From positions 1 to 64,000 of the forward strand of contig NZ_JAUSTO010000005.1 in the NCBI RefSeq assembly GCF_030812885.1: a stretch of DNA of 64,000 bases, in the 5' to 3' direction. Source of the stretch: Moryella indoligenes (GTDB lineage Bacteria; Bacillota; Clostridia; Lachnospirales; Lachnospiraceae). Under the pieces are notes generated by a model. It ran no database searches and was not told the origin of the DNA. It was given only the letters and a program-made list of their open reading frames with translations. The position numbers were made by a program, and so were the translations under genes. Each line of letters starts with the position of its first letter. Within the stretch, counting starts at the first letter, position 1. Below are positions 32,695 through 41,800 of the stretch, piece after piece.

Positions 32695-33942
32695 TCAGTC
32701 TCTTATCTGACCCTGACCTCTGATCTCATACTTGTAGGAGGTGAGCTCCTTAAGGCCCATGGGACCTCTCGCGTGAAGCTTCTGGGTACTGATGCCAATC
32801 TCCGCACCGAAGCCGAACTCTCCTCCGTCCGTGAAGCGGGTCGAGGCATTCACATAGACGCAGGCGGAATCAACCTCCCGGAGAAAGCGCTCTGCGTGCT
32901 CCTCTGTACGCGTGATAATTGCATCGGAGTGACCTGTGTGGTAGCGGTTAATGTGTCCGATTGCCTCATCCACAGAATCTACTGTCTTCAGGGAGAGAAT
33001 ATAATCCAGATACTCCCTTCCCCAGTCCTCCTCTGTTGCGACCGCAAAGGAAGGCTCCAGCGCACGGGCAGTCTCATCTGCCCTCACCTCCACCGGGAAA
33101 GCCTTCAGCGCATCCCTGAGCCTCGGCAGGAACTCCTTCTCCACTGACCGATGTACCAGAAGAGACTCCGCTGCATTGCAGACGCCGATTCTCTGGGTCT
33201 TTGCATTGACGATGATGGGTATCGCAAGCTCCAGATCCGCCGTATCATCCACATAGATGTGACAGTTTCCTGCACCGGTCTCTATCACGGGAACCGAGCT
33301 CTCCCGGAGCACTGTCTGAATGAGGCCGGCACTGCCCCTCGGAATCAGCACATCGACATAGCCGTTCATGTGCATGAGCTCTCTGGCACTCTCCCGGGAT
33401 GTATCCTCGATCAGCTGGAGCGCATCCTCCGTGATGCCCTCTGCCATGAGCCCCTCACGAAGCGCCGCAGCGATCGCCCGATTCGATGAGATCGCATCGC
33501 TCCCCCCGCGCAGTATCACGGCATTCCCCGCCTTAAACGCTATGCCGAAGGCATCGCTTGTCACATTGGGCCGGGCTTCATAGATAATGCCGATCACCCC
33601 CAGCGCGACGCGCTTTTTTCGTATCACCAGTCCGTTTGCAAGCGTCTCCTCTGACAGCAGCTCGCCGATCGGATCCGGCAGAAGCGAGAGCTCCTTAAGT
33701 CCCCCTGCCATGCCCTGTACCCGCGCCTCATCTAAGAGAAGACGATCCAGCATCGCGGGAGGAAGTCCCTTCTCCCTTGCACGCTGCATATCCTCCGCAT
33801 TTGCAGCCAAGATTTCATTTGTCCGCTCTAAAAGAAGCTCCGCTGCCCGCCGAAGGGCACGGTTCTTCTCCTCTGTACCGAGACGCACCAGCGCGCGCGC
33901 TGCCGCCCTGGCTCTTTTACCAAGCTCAGTGAGTTCTGTCAT
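32695..33942 (-). CDS. proA: glutamate-5-semialdehyde dehydrogenase
   Basis: Second step of proline synthesis: NADPH-dependent reduction of glutamyl-5-phosphate. 415 residues; the catalytic Cys lies in QRIGVCNAAESLL, and EARPNVT, GNAVILRGGSDA and YVNASTRFTDGGEFGFGAE-type signatures are seen. The start overlaps the end of proB by 17 bases, so the pair is translated together. Confidence 0.96.
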   Translation of the reverse strand: MTELTELGKRARAAARALVRLGTEEKNRALRRAAELLLERTNEILAANAEDMQRAREKGLPPAMLDRLLLDEARVQGMAGGLKELSLLPDPIGELLSEETLANGLVIRKKRVALGVIGIIYEARPNVTSDAFGIAFKAGNAVILRGGSDAISSNRAIAAALREGLMAEGITEDALQLIEDTSRESARELMHMNGYVDVLIPRGSAGLIQTVLRESSVPVIETGAGNCHIYVDDTADLELAIPIIVNAKTQRIGVCNAAESLLVHRSVEKEFLPRLRDALKAFPVEVRADETARALEPSFAVATEEDWGREYLDYILSLKTVDSVDEAIGHINRYHTGHSDAIITRTEEHAERFLREVDSACVYVNASTRFTDGGEFGFGAEIGISTQKLHARGPMGLKELTSYKYEIRGQGQIRD

Positions 33943-34801
33943 GCTCTGTCTCCCCGCTGTGATTCATGTATGCCGCAAAGTCAAAGTCCCTGACTCTGCT
34001 CGCCTCAAACAGTGTTCCTACCTCCTCGCCCGCGAAGATCCGGTCCAGGATCGAGAGATCCTCCCCCGCGGCTATCATCATGTCCGCACCGCTTCTGCAC
34101 GCAATTTCTGCCGCCTTCAGCTTCGTCGCCATACCGCCGGTTCCGACGTCGGAGCCCGTGCTGTCCTTCGCCATCATCATGAGCTTTGGCGTCACGGCAT
34201 CCACACGGGAGATAAATTTCGCCTCCGGATTCCGGTTGGGATCGTCCGAATAGAGACCGTCCACATCGGAAAGTAAAATCAGCAAATCTGCTCCGATCAG
34301 GGAACTCACCAGCGCAGACAGACGATCGTTATCACCGAAGCGAATCTCAAAGGTCGAGACAGTATCGTTTTCGTTGACCACAGGCACCACTCCGAGCTTT
34401 AAGAGCTCCTCAAAGGTGTTGTGCGCGTTGCTGCGGGCCTCCTCATCCTGCATGGTCTGCCGGGTCATGAGCACCTGTGCGGCTGTCATACCATACTCCG
34501 CAAAGAGCTTCTGATAGACCATGATGAGCTTTGCCTGACCGATAGCGGCGAAGGCCTGCTTCTCCGCGAGGGTCTGCGGTCTTCCGCCGAGAGACAGCAC
34601 CTGACGCCCCGCCGCAATTGCGCCGGAGGAGACCAGAACAACCTCTCTTCCCTCGCCCTTCAGATCATTGATCTTTCGCACAAGGCGCTCGATCTTTCCG
34701 AGATTCACGAGGCCGGTATCCGCATGCGTGATCGTGGAAGAACCGATCTTGATCACAATTCGTTTTTTATCCTTCAATCTCTCTCTGTACTCTGCGTTCA
34801 C
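33926..34801 (-). CDS. proB: glutamate 5-kinase (without PUA domain)
   Basis: First step of proline synthesis, phosphorylating glutamate. 291 residues covering only the amino-acid kinase domain (IVIKIGSSTITH, VSSGAIAAG, NENDTVS, LSDVDGLY, GTGGMATKLKAA); the C-terminal PUA domain of the E. coli enzyme is missing, a known short form. GTG start at 34801 with GGAGG 8 bases before. The 53 bases before it hold no more than this binding site. Confidence 0.95.
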   Translation of the reverse strand: MNAEYRERLKDKKRIVIKIGSSTITHADTGLVNLGKIERLVRKINDLKGEGREVVLVSSGAIAAGRQVLSLGGRPQTLAEKQAFAAIGQAKLIMVYQKLFAEYGMTAAQVLMTRQTMQDEEARSNAHNTFEELLKLGVVPVVNENDTVSTFEIRFGDNDRLSALVSSLIGADLLILLSDVDGLYSDDPNRNPEAKFISRVDAVTPKLMMMAKDSTGSDVGTGGMATKLKAAEIACRSGADMMIAAGEDLSILDRIFAGEEVGTLFEASRVRDFDFAAYMNHSGETEHDRTH

Positions 34802-34854
34802 AGGATAAACCTCCGATTTCTTTGAGACTTTATAGTTTACCTTTTTTTGGAAAA

Positions 34855-36495
34855 TCAGTCAATCGGAGGCGCATAGCGGCGTATAATCGCCTCCGCCACC
34901 CTGAGCCCGTCCATTGCGGCACTGGTGATGCCCCCGGCGTAGCCCGCTCCTTCCCCGCAGGGGTAGAGCCCCCCGAATGAGCCCTCAAGCTGATCGTCAC
35001 GCGGAATTCTGAGCGGAGAGGAGGTTCTGCTCTCCACTCCTGCGAGAATCGCGTCCGGACGCGCAAAGCCGTGAAGCCTTCTGTCGAACTGCTCCATTCC
35101 CTCTCTGAGTGCCTTTGAGAGCTCCGGACCGAGCACAGGATTCAGATCCGCAAAGCAGCTCTCCCCCCTGAAGCAGGGACGAACCTCTCCATACCGCTCT
35201 GTGAGCTTCCCCGCACAGAAGTCGCCATAGAGCTGCACCGGGATTTTCCCTCTTCCCGCTATGAAGGCCCGCCGCTCCAGCTCCCTCTGAAATGCCAGTC
35301 CCGCGAGCGGCCCCTCTGAAGCAAAATCCTCCGGTGTCACCGTGACAATCACTGCGGAGTTCGCATTTTCCGAAGCTCTGTCATGATAGCTCATTCCATT
35401 GACAGCTGTCATTCCCGGCTCGCTGGAGGCATTGACCACATAACCGCCCGGGCACATACAGAAGCTGTACACCCCTCTGCCGCTCCCTGTCTTCGCCGTA
35501 AGCTTATAGGGTGCGGGGGAGAGAAACTCTGCCTCCCGGACTCCGTATTGCGCGACATCAACCATGTGCTGCGGATGCTGTATCCTCAGTCCGACCGCAA
35601 AGGCCTTTGCCTCCATCCTGAGGCCGTCCTCATAAAAATTCTGAAAGGTATCCCGCGCAGAGTGTCCCGTCGCCACAACAAGGAGCTCGCAGGGGACAAT
35701 TTCCTCCTGACGCGCCGCATTTTCTCTTTTTCCTGTCTGTTCCGCGGGAAATGACACGCGGACGCCAGATATTCTTCCTCCCGACGTGCAGAGCCGCTCC
35801 GCTCTTGTCTGAAAGCGCAGCTCTCCCCCGCGTCGCTCAATCTCCTGCCGTATCTCTGTCACGATACCGATCAGGCGATCTGTGCCCACATGGGGCTTAT
35901 GATCCCAGAGTATCTCCGGATCCGCACCGAAGCGCACAAAGCGCTCCAGGACCTCCCGGTTTCTGCCGATTTCATCCTTCACAAGGGTGTTGAGCTTTCC
36001 GTCTGAGAAGGTTCCTGCGCCCCCCTCTCCAAAGGAGACATTGCATTCCGGGTCCAGCACTCCGCTCTCCCAGAAGGCATCTACACGCTTTTTTCTCTCC
36101 GCTGCGGGCAGCCCGCGCTCCAGAAGCACAGGACGGTACCCCTGCTCCGCAAGCAGCAGACCGGCAAAAAGTCCCGCGGGGCCGGTTCCGATAATCACCG
36201 GGCGGTGCTTCAGCGGCTCTGTTCCATGCGCAGGCGCCGCATAGGGCTTCTGATTATACTCTGACACCCGTCTGTCATGCATGCGCTTCAGCAGTCTCTC
36301 ATCATGTGCGGTACACACATCCACGATATAGCTGTAGCAGATATGATCTTTTTTCCGGGCATCGACGGAGCGACGCACAATGGAGAAGGAAATCAATTCC
36401 TTCTCCTGAATGTGCAGAAGCGAAAGTATCTTTTTTTTGAGGGCCTCCGGCCCGTGGTGCAGGGAAAGACTAATCGGGTTGATGCGTATGGCCAT
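34855..36495 (-). CDS. FAD-dependent oxidoreductase (COG2509-type)
   Basis: 546 residues with an N-terminal polar region of about 90, a dinucleotide-binding GTGPAGLFAG (about 103-112) and a second FAD-contact region near the end (GLYPCGEGAGYAGGI). Middle section has FGEGGAGTFSDGKLNT. The family is widespread in Firmicutes but its substrate is not known. TGATG overlap with the DUF3783 gene upstream shows coupling. Confidence 0.85.
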   Translation of the reverse strand: MAIRINPISLSLHHGPEALKKKILSLLHIQEKELISFSIVRRSVDARKKDHICYSYIVDVCTAHDERLLKRMHDRRVSEYNQKPYAAPAHGTEPLKHRPVIIGTGPAGLFAGLLLAEQGYRPVLLERGLPAAERKKRVDAFWESGVLDPECNVSFGEGGAGTFSDGKLNTLVKDEIGRNREVLERFVRFGADPEILWDHKPHVGTDRLIGIVTEIRQEIERRGGELRFQTRAERLCTSGGRISGVRVSFPAEQTGKRENAARQEEIVPCELLVVATGHSARDTFQNFYEDGLRMEAKAFAVGLRIQHPQHMVDVAQYGVREAEFLSPAPYKLTAKTGSGRGVYSFCMCPGGYVVNASSEPGMTAVNGMSYHDRASENANSAVIVTVTPEDFASEGPLAGLAFQRELERRAFIAGRGKIPVQLYGDFCAGKLTERYGEVRPCFRGESCFADLNPVLGPELSKALREGMEQFDRRLHGFARPDAILAGVESRTSSPLRIPRDDQLEGSFGGLYPCGEGAGYAGGITSAAMDGLRVAEAIIRRYAPPID

Positions 36496-36905
36496 CAGAG
36501 CGCCTCTCCTGTCATAAGACTGTGTTCTCCCTTAAGCTCTGTATAGAGCTTGGAAAGCGGCCATGCAGCATTGCTCTCTGTCAACACCGCTTTCAGGGGA
36601 ATCCGGATGCCGCGCTTTTTAAGCTCACCAAGGAACTGATCCAGGACAGCATTTGACAGTCCGCAGAACAAAAGCAGCGGCTCTCCTCTCTCTGTCCCGG
36701 CATTGGCAGCGTCAGCTTCCGGCGCAGAAGCTATCTGCTCTGCCTTCGGGTTCAGAATATCCACCGGTGTGCGCGAAAGTCCTTCCTCTCCCACCAGATG
36801 GCAGCGAAGCTTTAAGAGCGCGCAGAGCATCGCGACCTTCTGTCCGCTTCCGCTCTCCGGCACAAACATGATCACATGCCCGCCCTGTGCTGTTTTATTG
36901 TTCAT
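36495..36905 (-). CDS. DUF3783 domain protein
   Basis: 136 residues; the C-terminal half (LLLFCGLSNAVLDQFL, IRIPLKAVLTESNAAW) is the DUF3783 pattern. No catalytic motif is visible, no membrane segment. It is wedged, with overlaps on both sides, between two FAD oxidoreductases, which suggests a linked role, but nothing in the sequence shows what. Confidence 0.8.
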   Translation of the reverse strand: MNNKTAQGGHVIMFVPESGSGQKVAMLCALLKLRCHLVGEEGLSRTPVDILNPKAEQIASAPEADAANAGTERGEPLLLFCGLSNAVLDQFLGELKKRGIRIPLKAVLTESNAAWPLSKLYTELKGEHSLMTGEAL

Positions 36906-38127
36906 TGATCATTCCCTTTCCGCCGGCAAGCCGTCCGCTCGTCCAGCACCACTGCAGATTGTAGCCTCCGCAGATTCCATCCACATCCAGTATTTCTCCT
37001 GCAAAGTAAAGTCCGGGAACAAGCCGGGACTCCATGGTTTCAGGATTCACCTCTTCCGTTGATACGCCTCCGGTACAGGTCTGCGCCTGCTCAAAATCCG
37101 CAGTTCGAATGATGCGGAAACGGCAGTCAGAGATCAGCTCTGCGAGCCCTTTAAGCCCTCTCCCGCTCTGCTCTGCCGGATTCCCTCCGGGCTTCAGTCC
37201 CGCACGCTTCACAAGTCCGTTCCAGAGGTTTTTGTTTAGCAGACCATTGCCAAAGGCCTCGAAGCTCCTGTAGGAACGCAGTGAGAGCCGCTCTTCCAGA
37301 TAGGAGTGAAGAGAAGCGAAGTCCGGAAGAAAATCGACAGAAATTACTGTGCTCCTTCCATCACCCAGTGCACGGGCAGCCGTTCGGCTCAGCTGAAACA
37401 CCGGAATACCTGAGAGACCGTAGCTGTTCAGCTGAAGCTCTCCCTCTGTTCTCTCCACTTCCTCTCCGTCACACAGAAGCGTGAGTGCAGCGCCGACCCG
37501 CACACCTGCCACAGCCTTGAAGAAATCCTTCTCCGCACAGTGCAGTCCGCAGAGAGCCGGAAACACATTCCTTATGCTGTGTCCCAGCTGCCGCGCATAG
37601 AGATAACCGCTTCCGTCAGATCCTGTGGAAGGCGCTGCCTTGGATCCGGTCGCAAGGATCAGCCTGTCAGCGGCAATCATCTCCCTGTCTGTCATGATCT
37701 GAAAGCTTCCGCCCTTGCCCCGCCGTATCTGCCGCACAGTCGCCGCGGTCACAGTCCGGACACCGGATAGCTCGCACTCCGTCCGAAGTGCGTTCAGAAC
37801 AGAGGCTGCCTGCTCAGAGTGCGGGTACAGCCAGCCATCATGGCGATCCAGAGGCTCAATGCCGAGACTGCGCAGCCAGCGCACACTGCTCTCCGGTCCA
37901 AATTTTTGAAGTGCCCGCATCACAAAGCTTCCCTCACTGCTGTGGTAGCAGGACGGATTGAGTCTGCGGTTTGTGTAATTGCATTTCCCATTTCCGGTGA
38001 GCAGCAGCTTTTTCCCCACACGCTCACCGTGCTCCAGAAGCGTGACGCGGCTCCCCAGCCGTGCTGCGGTGATTGCCGCTGTCATGCCTGCGGGACCGCC
38101 CCCGATAATACATACTCTCTCTGTCAT
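36895..38127 (-). CDS. HI0933/BaiN-family flavoprotein
   Basis: 410 residues with an N-terminal FAD-binding IIGGGPAGMTAAI (7-19), GNGKCNYTNR (about 46-55), RLILATGSKA and a C-terminal TCTGGVSTEEVNPETMES and GLYFAGEILDVDGICGGYNLQ. These are the hallmarks of the HI0933 group; some members (BaiN) act on bile acids but most have no known substrate. It overlaps the DUF3783 gene by 11 bases. Confidence 0.88.
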   Translation of the reverse strand: MTERVCIIGGGPAGMTAAITAARLGSRVTLLEHGERVGKKLLLTGNGKCNYTNRRLNPSCYHSSEGSFVMRALQKFGPESSVRWLRSLGIEPLDRHDGWLYPHSEQAASVLNALRTECELSGVRTVTAATVRQIRRGKGGSFQIMTDREMIAADRLILATGSKAAPSTGSDGSGYLYARQLGHSIRNVFPALCGLHCAEKDFFKAVAGVRVGAALTLLCDGEEVERTEGELQLNSYGLSGIPVFQLSRTAARALGDGRSTVISVDFLPDFASLHSYLEERLSLRSYRSFEAFGNGLLNKNLWNGLVKRAGLKPGGNPAEQSGRGLKGLAELISDCRFRIIRTADFEQAQTCTGGVSTEEVNPETMESRLVPGLYFAGEILDVDGICGGYNLQWCWTSGRLAGGKGMINEQ

Positions 38128-38160
38128 AGCTCCCCCCTGCTTTTCTCATCTGTCACATCT

Positions 38161-39807
38161 TCAGCTTCTGAGAAGATGCATGCGCCGCACCAGGCGGACA
38201 AGCTGCCGCCCCTTGGGAAAAAGACTCAGCTCATGCTCCGTAACCGTTCCCGATAGGATCAGCAGCGGCGCATAGACCAGCACGGCCAGCAGTATCGGCA
38301 GCGCCGTACAGAGAGCTCTGCTTTCTGTAAACCGCATCAGCAGAAGCTTTGCGCCGAGCGTCGATACCCCCATCGCCGCTGCACAGAGCAGCGGCCCGGC
38401 AAAGGTTCGCCGGATCTCCTGCCTGTAGCTTAAGTGCTTGCGCAGCGCACGCGAATTCAATATACACATGGAGAGCGCAAAGCACATATCTGCCACGACC
38501 ACAGCAAAAATACCCAGCTTTGGTACCATCAGCAGAAATTCAAGGATCAGCACATGGATCAGCAGTGAGATCAGCGCATGACGCACCGGAACCTTCATAT
38601 GGCTGGTCCCCTGTAAAATTGCGTTGCTCACTGTCGAAAGAGAATAAAAGACGACGCCAAAGCAGCCGATATGCATCATGAGCACCGCCTTTTCGCTCGC
38701 GCCAAAGAGCAGCGGGATCAGAGTATCCGCCATGACTGCAAGCCCGATGGCCGAGGGGATTGCAACGATCATGGAAAAACGTATTGCGTTTGATACCCCT
38801 GACTCCACCTGTCCCCTGTCCCGCGCGGCATTGGCCCGCGAGAGCGCCGGAATGAGCGCAGATGCGAGGGAATTTGCCACCATAATTGGAACATTGATGA
38901 GAAGCTTATACTTCGCCGCATAGATGCCGTAGTCCTTCGCAGTCTCGGACTGCAGCCCGAGCGCAAACATCGCCTGCCCGAAGAGCGCATTGTCGACAAT
39001 GCTGCCCATGTTGTAAATCGCCGTTGAAAGTATAACGGGAATGACTGTCATCACCAGCACTGCTGTGATCTCCCCGTAGCTCTCCTGCTCCGTGCTCCTG
39101 TCCTCTTTCCTCCTCTCCCGCAAAAAGCGGCGGTTTGCCGAGAAAAGCAGTATAAATACGCAGAGCGCCGCCAGCGCGCCGAGCCCTGTGCCTATGGTCC
39201 CCCCCATGGCGCCGTAGCCTCTTTGAATGCTCTCCGGCATCTCCCGCCCCAGTGCCCAGCGAAGCAGAAGGTATGCGGCCCCGACACTCACCACCGCATT
39301 CACGATCTGCTCTATAATCTGAGAGAGAGCCGTCGGAACCATGGTGGAGTGCCCCTGCCAGTACCCCCTGCACACGCCGAGATAGGACACGATCCATACT
39401 GTCGGCGCCAGTGCCCGCAGCGGATAGCGCGCCTCCGGAATATGCAGAAAGGTATCTGCAAACCAGCCCGCGCCGAAGAAAATCGCGGCGCAGCCCAGAC
39501 CTCCGACCAGAGTTGCATAGAGAAGGGAGGCTCTGAGGATGCGGTCCGCGTTTTTATAGCTCTTCTCTCCCACACGGGCGGATATCATCTTGGATACCGC
39601 AAGCGGAAGACTGTAGGAGGAGAGAAGCAGAATAATTGTGTATACATTAAAGGCCGCCGAGTAGTAGCCATTTCCCTCATCTCCGATGATGCGGGTCAGC
39701 GGCAGGCGGTACAGGAGTCCGATCACACTTGAGATAAGTCCCGATGCAGCATAGATGGAACCCTGAATCAGAAAACCCGAGGATCTTCCTTCTTTTTTTT
39801 CTGACAT
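38161..39807 (-). CDS. MVF/MATE-like lipid flippase (MurJ/SpoVB/YtgP type)
   Basis: 548 residues with about 14 membrane helices and the polysaccharide-transport/MurJ-like layout (start FLIQGSIYAASGLISSVIGLLYR, in two parts; PLTRIIGDEGNGYYSAAF). YtgP is the Bacillus lipid II flippase; SpoVB is its sporulation paralogue. Which role applies cannot be settled here. Note that the wall-synthesis genes lie about 15 kb away. 33 bases separate it from the HI0933-type gene. Confidence 0.85.
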   Translation of the reverse strand: MSEKKEGRSSGFLIQGSIYAASGLISSVIGLLYRLPLTRIIGDEGNGYYSAAFNVYTIILLLSSYSLPLAVSKMISARVGEKSYKNADRILRASLLYATLVGGLGCAAIFFGAGWFADTFLHIPEARYPLRALAPTVWIVSYLGVCRGYWQGHSTMVPTALSQIIEQIVNAVVSVGAAYLLLRWALGREMPESIQRGYGAMGGTIGTGLGALAALCVFILLFSANRRFLRERRKEDRSTEQESYGEITAVLVMTVIPVILSTAIYNMGSIVDNALFGQAMFALGLQSETAKDYGIYAAKYKLLINVPIMVANSLASALIPALSRANAARDRGQVESGVSNAIRFSMIVAIPSAIGLAVMADTLIPLLFGASEKAVLMMHIGCFGVVFYSLSTVSNAILQGTSHMKVPVRHALISLLIHVLILEFLLMVPKLGIFAVVVADMCFALSMCILNSRALRKHLSYRQEIRRTFAGPLLCAAAMGVSTLGAKLLLMRFTESRALCTALPILLAVLVYAPLLILSGTVTEHELSLFPKGRQLVRLVRRMHLLRS

Positions 39808-39815
39808 AAGCTCTC

Positions 39816-40307
39816 TCAGCGCCGGATACCGAGGCCATCGAGTATCACTCTCTGGCGCTCCTCCATCACAAGGCGCTCCTCTTCCTCCATATGATCGTAG
39901 CCCAGAAGATGCAGGATACTGTGCGTCACCAGAAAGGCAAGCTCCCTGGTCTGTGTATGCCCGTATTCCCTGGCCTGTGACTTGATGCGCGCCACATTCA
40001 GAACAACATCGCCGAGCATGAGCTCTCCGCTCTCCGGATTCAGACTGTCCTCTGTCTCCTCCTCTGAAAAAACAGCCGGCTTTGCAAAGTCCAACATGGG
40101 AAAGGACAGGACATCCGTCTCCCTGTCGATACCGCGATATTCCCGGTTCAGCTCCCGTATCACCGGGCCGTCCACAAAGCTCACGGAAATCTCTGCCTCG
40201 TACGGGCAGTGTTCTGCCGCAAGACAGGAGGCGGCTACAGTCTCAATAATTTTCCGATAGGCGATGTGCAGCTTTTCCTCCGCCTCAAAACTGATCTCAA
40301 GCGTCAT
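39816..40307 (-). CDS. ybeY: endoribonuclease YbeY
   Basis: Metal-dependent RNase needed for 16S rRNA 3' maturation and ribosome quality control. 163 residues from the ATG at 40307 (AAGGGA 5 bases upstream); it overlaps the phoH end by 11 bases. The zinc site H-x3-H-x5-H is seen in HSILHLLGYDH, and the RELNREYRGIDRETDVLSFP segment is typical. Open frame upstream of the start is not part of the protein. Confidence 0.95.
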   Translation of the reverse strand: MTLEISFEAEEKLHIAYRKIIETVAASCLAAEHCPYEAEISVSFVDGPVIRELNREYRGIDRETDVLSFPMLDFAKPAVFSEEETEDSLNPESGELMLGDVVLNVARIKSQAREYGHTQTRELAFLVTHSILHLLGYDHMEEEERLVMEERQRVILDGLGIRR

Positions 40308-41313
40308 GTCTGTCCCTTCTGTGCAGATATCTCTGTCTCCGATCCCGCTGAAAATCCTCTCTCTTCTCGAATTTATCGTAGGCATCCACAATCTTCTGTA
40401 CCAGCGGATGGCGCACCACATCCCGGCTGGTGAGCTGGCAGAAGCCAATCTCCTCAATGCCGGAGAGTATCTTTGCCGCTGTGTCAAGTCCGGAAATCAT
40501 GCTTCCGGGCAGATCCTTCTGCGTGAGATCTCCCGTTATGATTGCCTTTGATCCAAAGCCGATGCGGGTCAGGAACATCTTCATCTGCGCAGGTGTCGTA
40601 TTCTGTGCCTCATCGAGGATAATGTAGGCATTGTCCAGCGTTCTGCCCCGCATATACGCGAGTGGCGCAACCTCTATGAGTCCCTTCTCCGCGTTGTGCA
40701 GATAGCTCTCCGCCCCCATAATCTGATAGAGCGCATCATAGAGCGGCCTCAGATACGGATCTATCTTGCTCTGCAAATCTCCGGGAAGAAAGCCGAGCTT
40801 CTCCCCCGCCTCCATTGCGGGCCGCGTCAGTATGATGCGCTCTGCGTCGCCGTCGCGAAAAGCCTGAATTGCCATCGCCATCGCGAGATAGGTCTTGCCG
40901 GTTCCGGCCGGCCCGATTCCAAAGGTGATCATGCGGCTGCGAATGAGATCCACATATTTTTTCTGTCCGAGTGTCTTCGGCTTCACTGGCCGCCCCGCAG
41001 CCGTTCTGCATATCATGTCCCGATCTATTTCCAGAAGCTTCTCCTCGCCCTCCGAAAATGCGAGCGAGAGCGCATAGTCTACGTTCTGCTCACTGATCTG
41101 ATTACCCCTGCGGGAGAGCTCCACCAGATTTTTAAAGACGGAAACCGCCTTCTCCACTGCACCCTCCTCGCCCATAATCTTCATGCTTCCGTCCCGCTCG
41201 ATCATGGTCACCTTCAGCGTTCGCTCAATCTTATGCAGATTTGCATCCAGCTGTCCGCAGACATTTTTTTCGTACTCTGCGGGTATATTAATCATCCGCT
41301 CTGTCACTGCCAT
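40297..41313 (-). CDS. phoH: PhoH family ATPase
   Basis: 338 residues with P-loop GPAGTGKTYLAMA (about 138-150) and DEAQNTTPAQMK (Walker B). The YbeY-PhoH pair is conserved in bacteria and linked to RNA processing. The N-terminal part (about 1-85) resembles a KH-like region (TLKVTMIERDGSMKIMGEE). Between it and rpsU, 41314-41503 shows only the rpsU terminator. Confidence 0.92.
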   Translation of the reverse strand: MAVTERMINIPAEYEKNVCGQLDANLHKIERTLKVTMIERDGSMKIMGEEGAVEKAVSVFKNLVELSRRGNQISEQNVDYALSLAFSEGEEKLLEIDRDMICRTAAGRPVKPKTLGQKKYVDLIRSRMITFGIGPAGTGKTYLAMAMAIQAFRDGDAERIILTRPAMEAGEKLGFLPGDLQSKIDPYLRPLYDALYQIMGAESYLHNAEKGLIEVAPLAYMRGRTLDNAYIILDEAQNTTPAQMKMFLTRIGFGSKAIITGDLTQKDLPGSMISGLDTAAKILSGIEEIGFCQLTSRDVVRHPLVQKIVDAYDKFEKREDFQRDRRQRYLHRRDRHDA

Positions 41314-41460
41314 ACTGGGAGCATTCCTTTCCTCTCTTGATTATACCGGGAAACAGAGCTTCTGCTGCAGATCCGCCCTGCCCTCTGTTTCCGCTTAATT
41401 TAAAGTATCTCATATATTTTCTTATTTGGAAAGCACAGAACAGAGAGCGTTTTCCCACTG

Positions 41461-41492
41461 AAGGAAAAGACCCGGTCTCTGCAGACCGGGTC
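41461..41492 (-). terminator. rpsU terminator
   Basis: A 10-bp stem GACCCGGTCT/AGACCGGGTC (41469-41478 with 41483-41492, loop CTGC) followed on the minus strand by TTTTCCTT. A clear Rho-independent terminator 12 bases past the rpsU stop. Confidence 0.9.
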
Positions 41493-41503
41493 CTGATCAT
41501 CCA

Positions 41504-41680
41504 TTAGTTGAATTTACGTTTTCTCGCAGCCTCAGACTTCTTTTTACGTCTTACGCTCGGCTTTTCGTAGTGCTCTCTCTTGCGAATTTCCTGCTGAATG
41601 CCTGCCTTCGCACAGTTTCTCTTAAAACGTCTCAGTGCGCTGTCCAGACTTTCGTTTTCTTTCACAATCACGTTTGACAT
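41504..41680 (-). CDS. rpsU: 30S ribosomal protein S21
   Basis: 58 residues, shorter than the usual ORF cutoffs. Conceptual translation begins MSNVIVKENESLDSALRRF and ends in a very basic tail (RRKKKSEAARKRKF). S21 helps initiation at the 3' end of 16S rRNA. GGAGG at 41693-41697 lies 12 bases before the ATG. It has its own promoter and terminator, so it is a single-gene unit. Confidence 0.96.
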   Translation of the reverse strand: MSNVIVKENESLDSALRRFKRNCAKAGIQQEIRKREHYEKPSVRRKKKSEAARKRKFN

Positions 41681-41726
41681 GAAACGGCCTAACCTCCCTC
41701 CCGGTTGTGAAATTGAAACTCATGTA

Positions 41727-41754
41727 ATAATATCATAAATTTCTGTATTGTCAA
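41727..41754 (-). promoter_or_regulatory. rpsU promoter
   Basis: Minus strand TTGACA (41754-41749), 16 bases, TATTAT (41732-41727). Leader of about 40 bases. Confidence 0.7.
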
Positions 41755-41800
41755 GGAGTTTTCCATGATTCACGGGATTTATTTCAGCATTTATTTCCCC

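Noticed and set aside
31248..32723. Long plus-strand open frame opposite miaB (about 490 codons)
   Set aside because: It is antisense to a full-length MiaB with all motifs; the translation is rich in Leu/His/Arg and has no domain or binding site.
41314..41503. Additional small gene between phoH and rpsU
   Set aside because: An open frame exists on the minus strand but it crosses the rpsU terminator and has no binding site.
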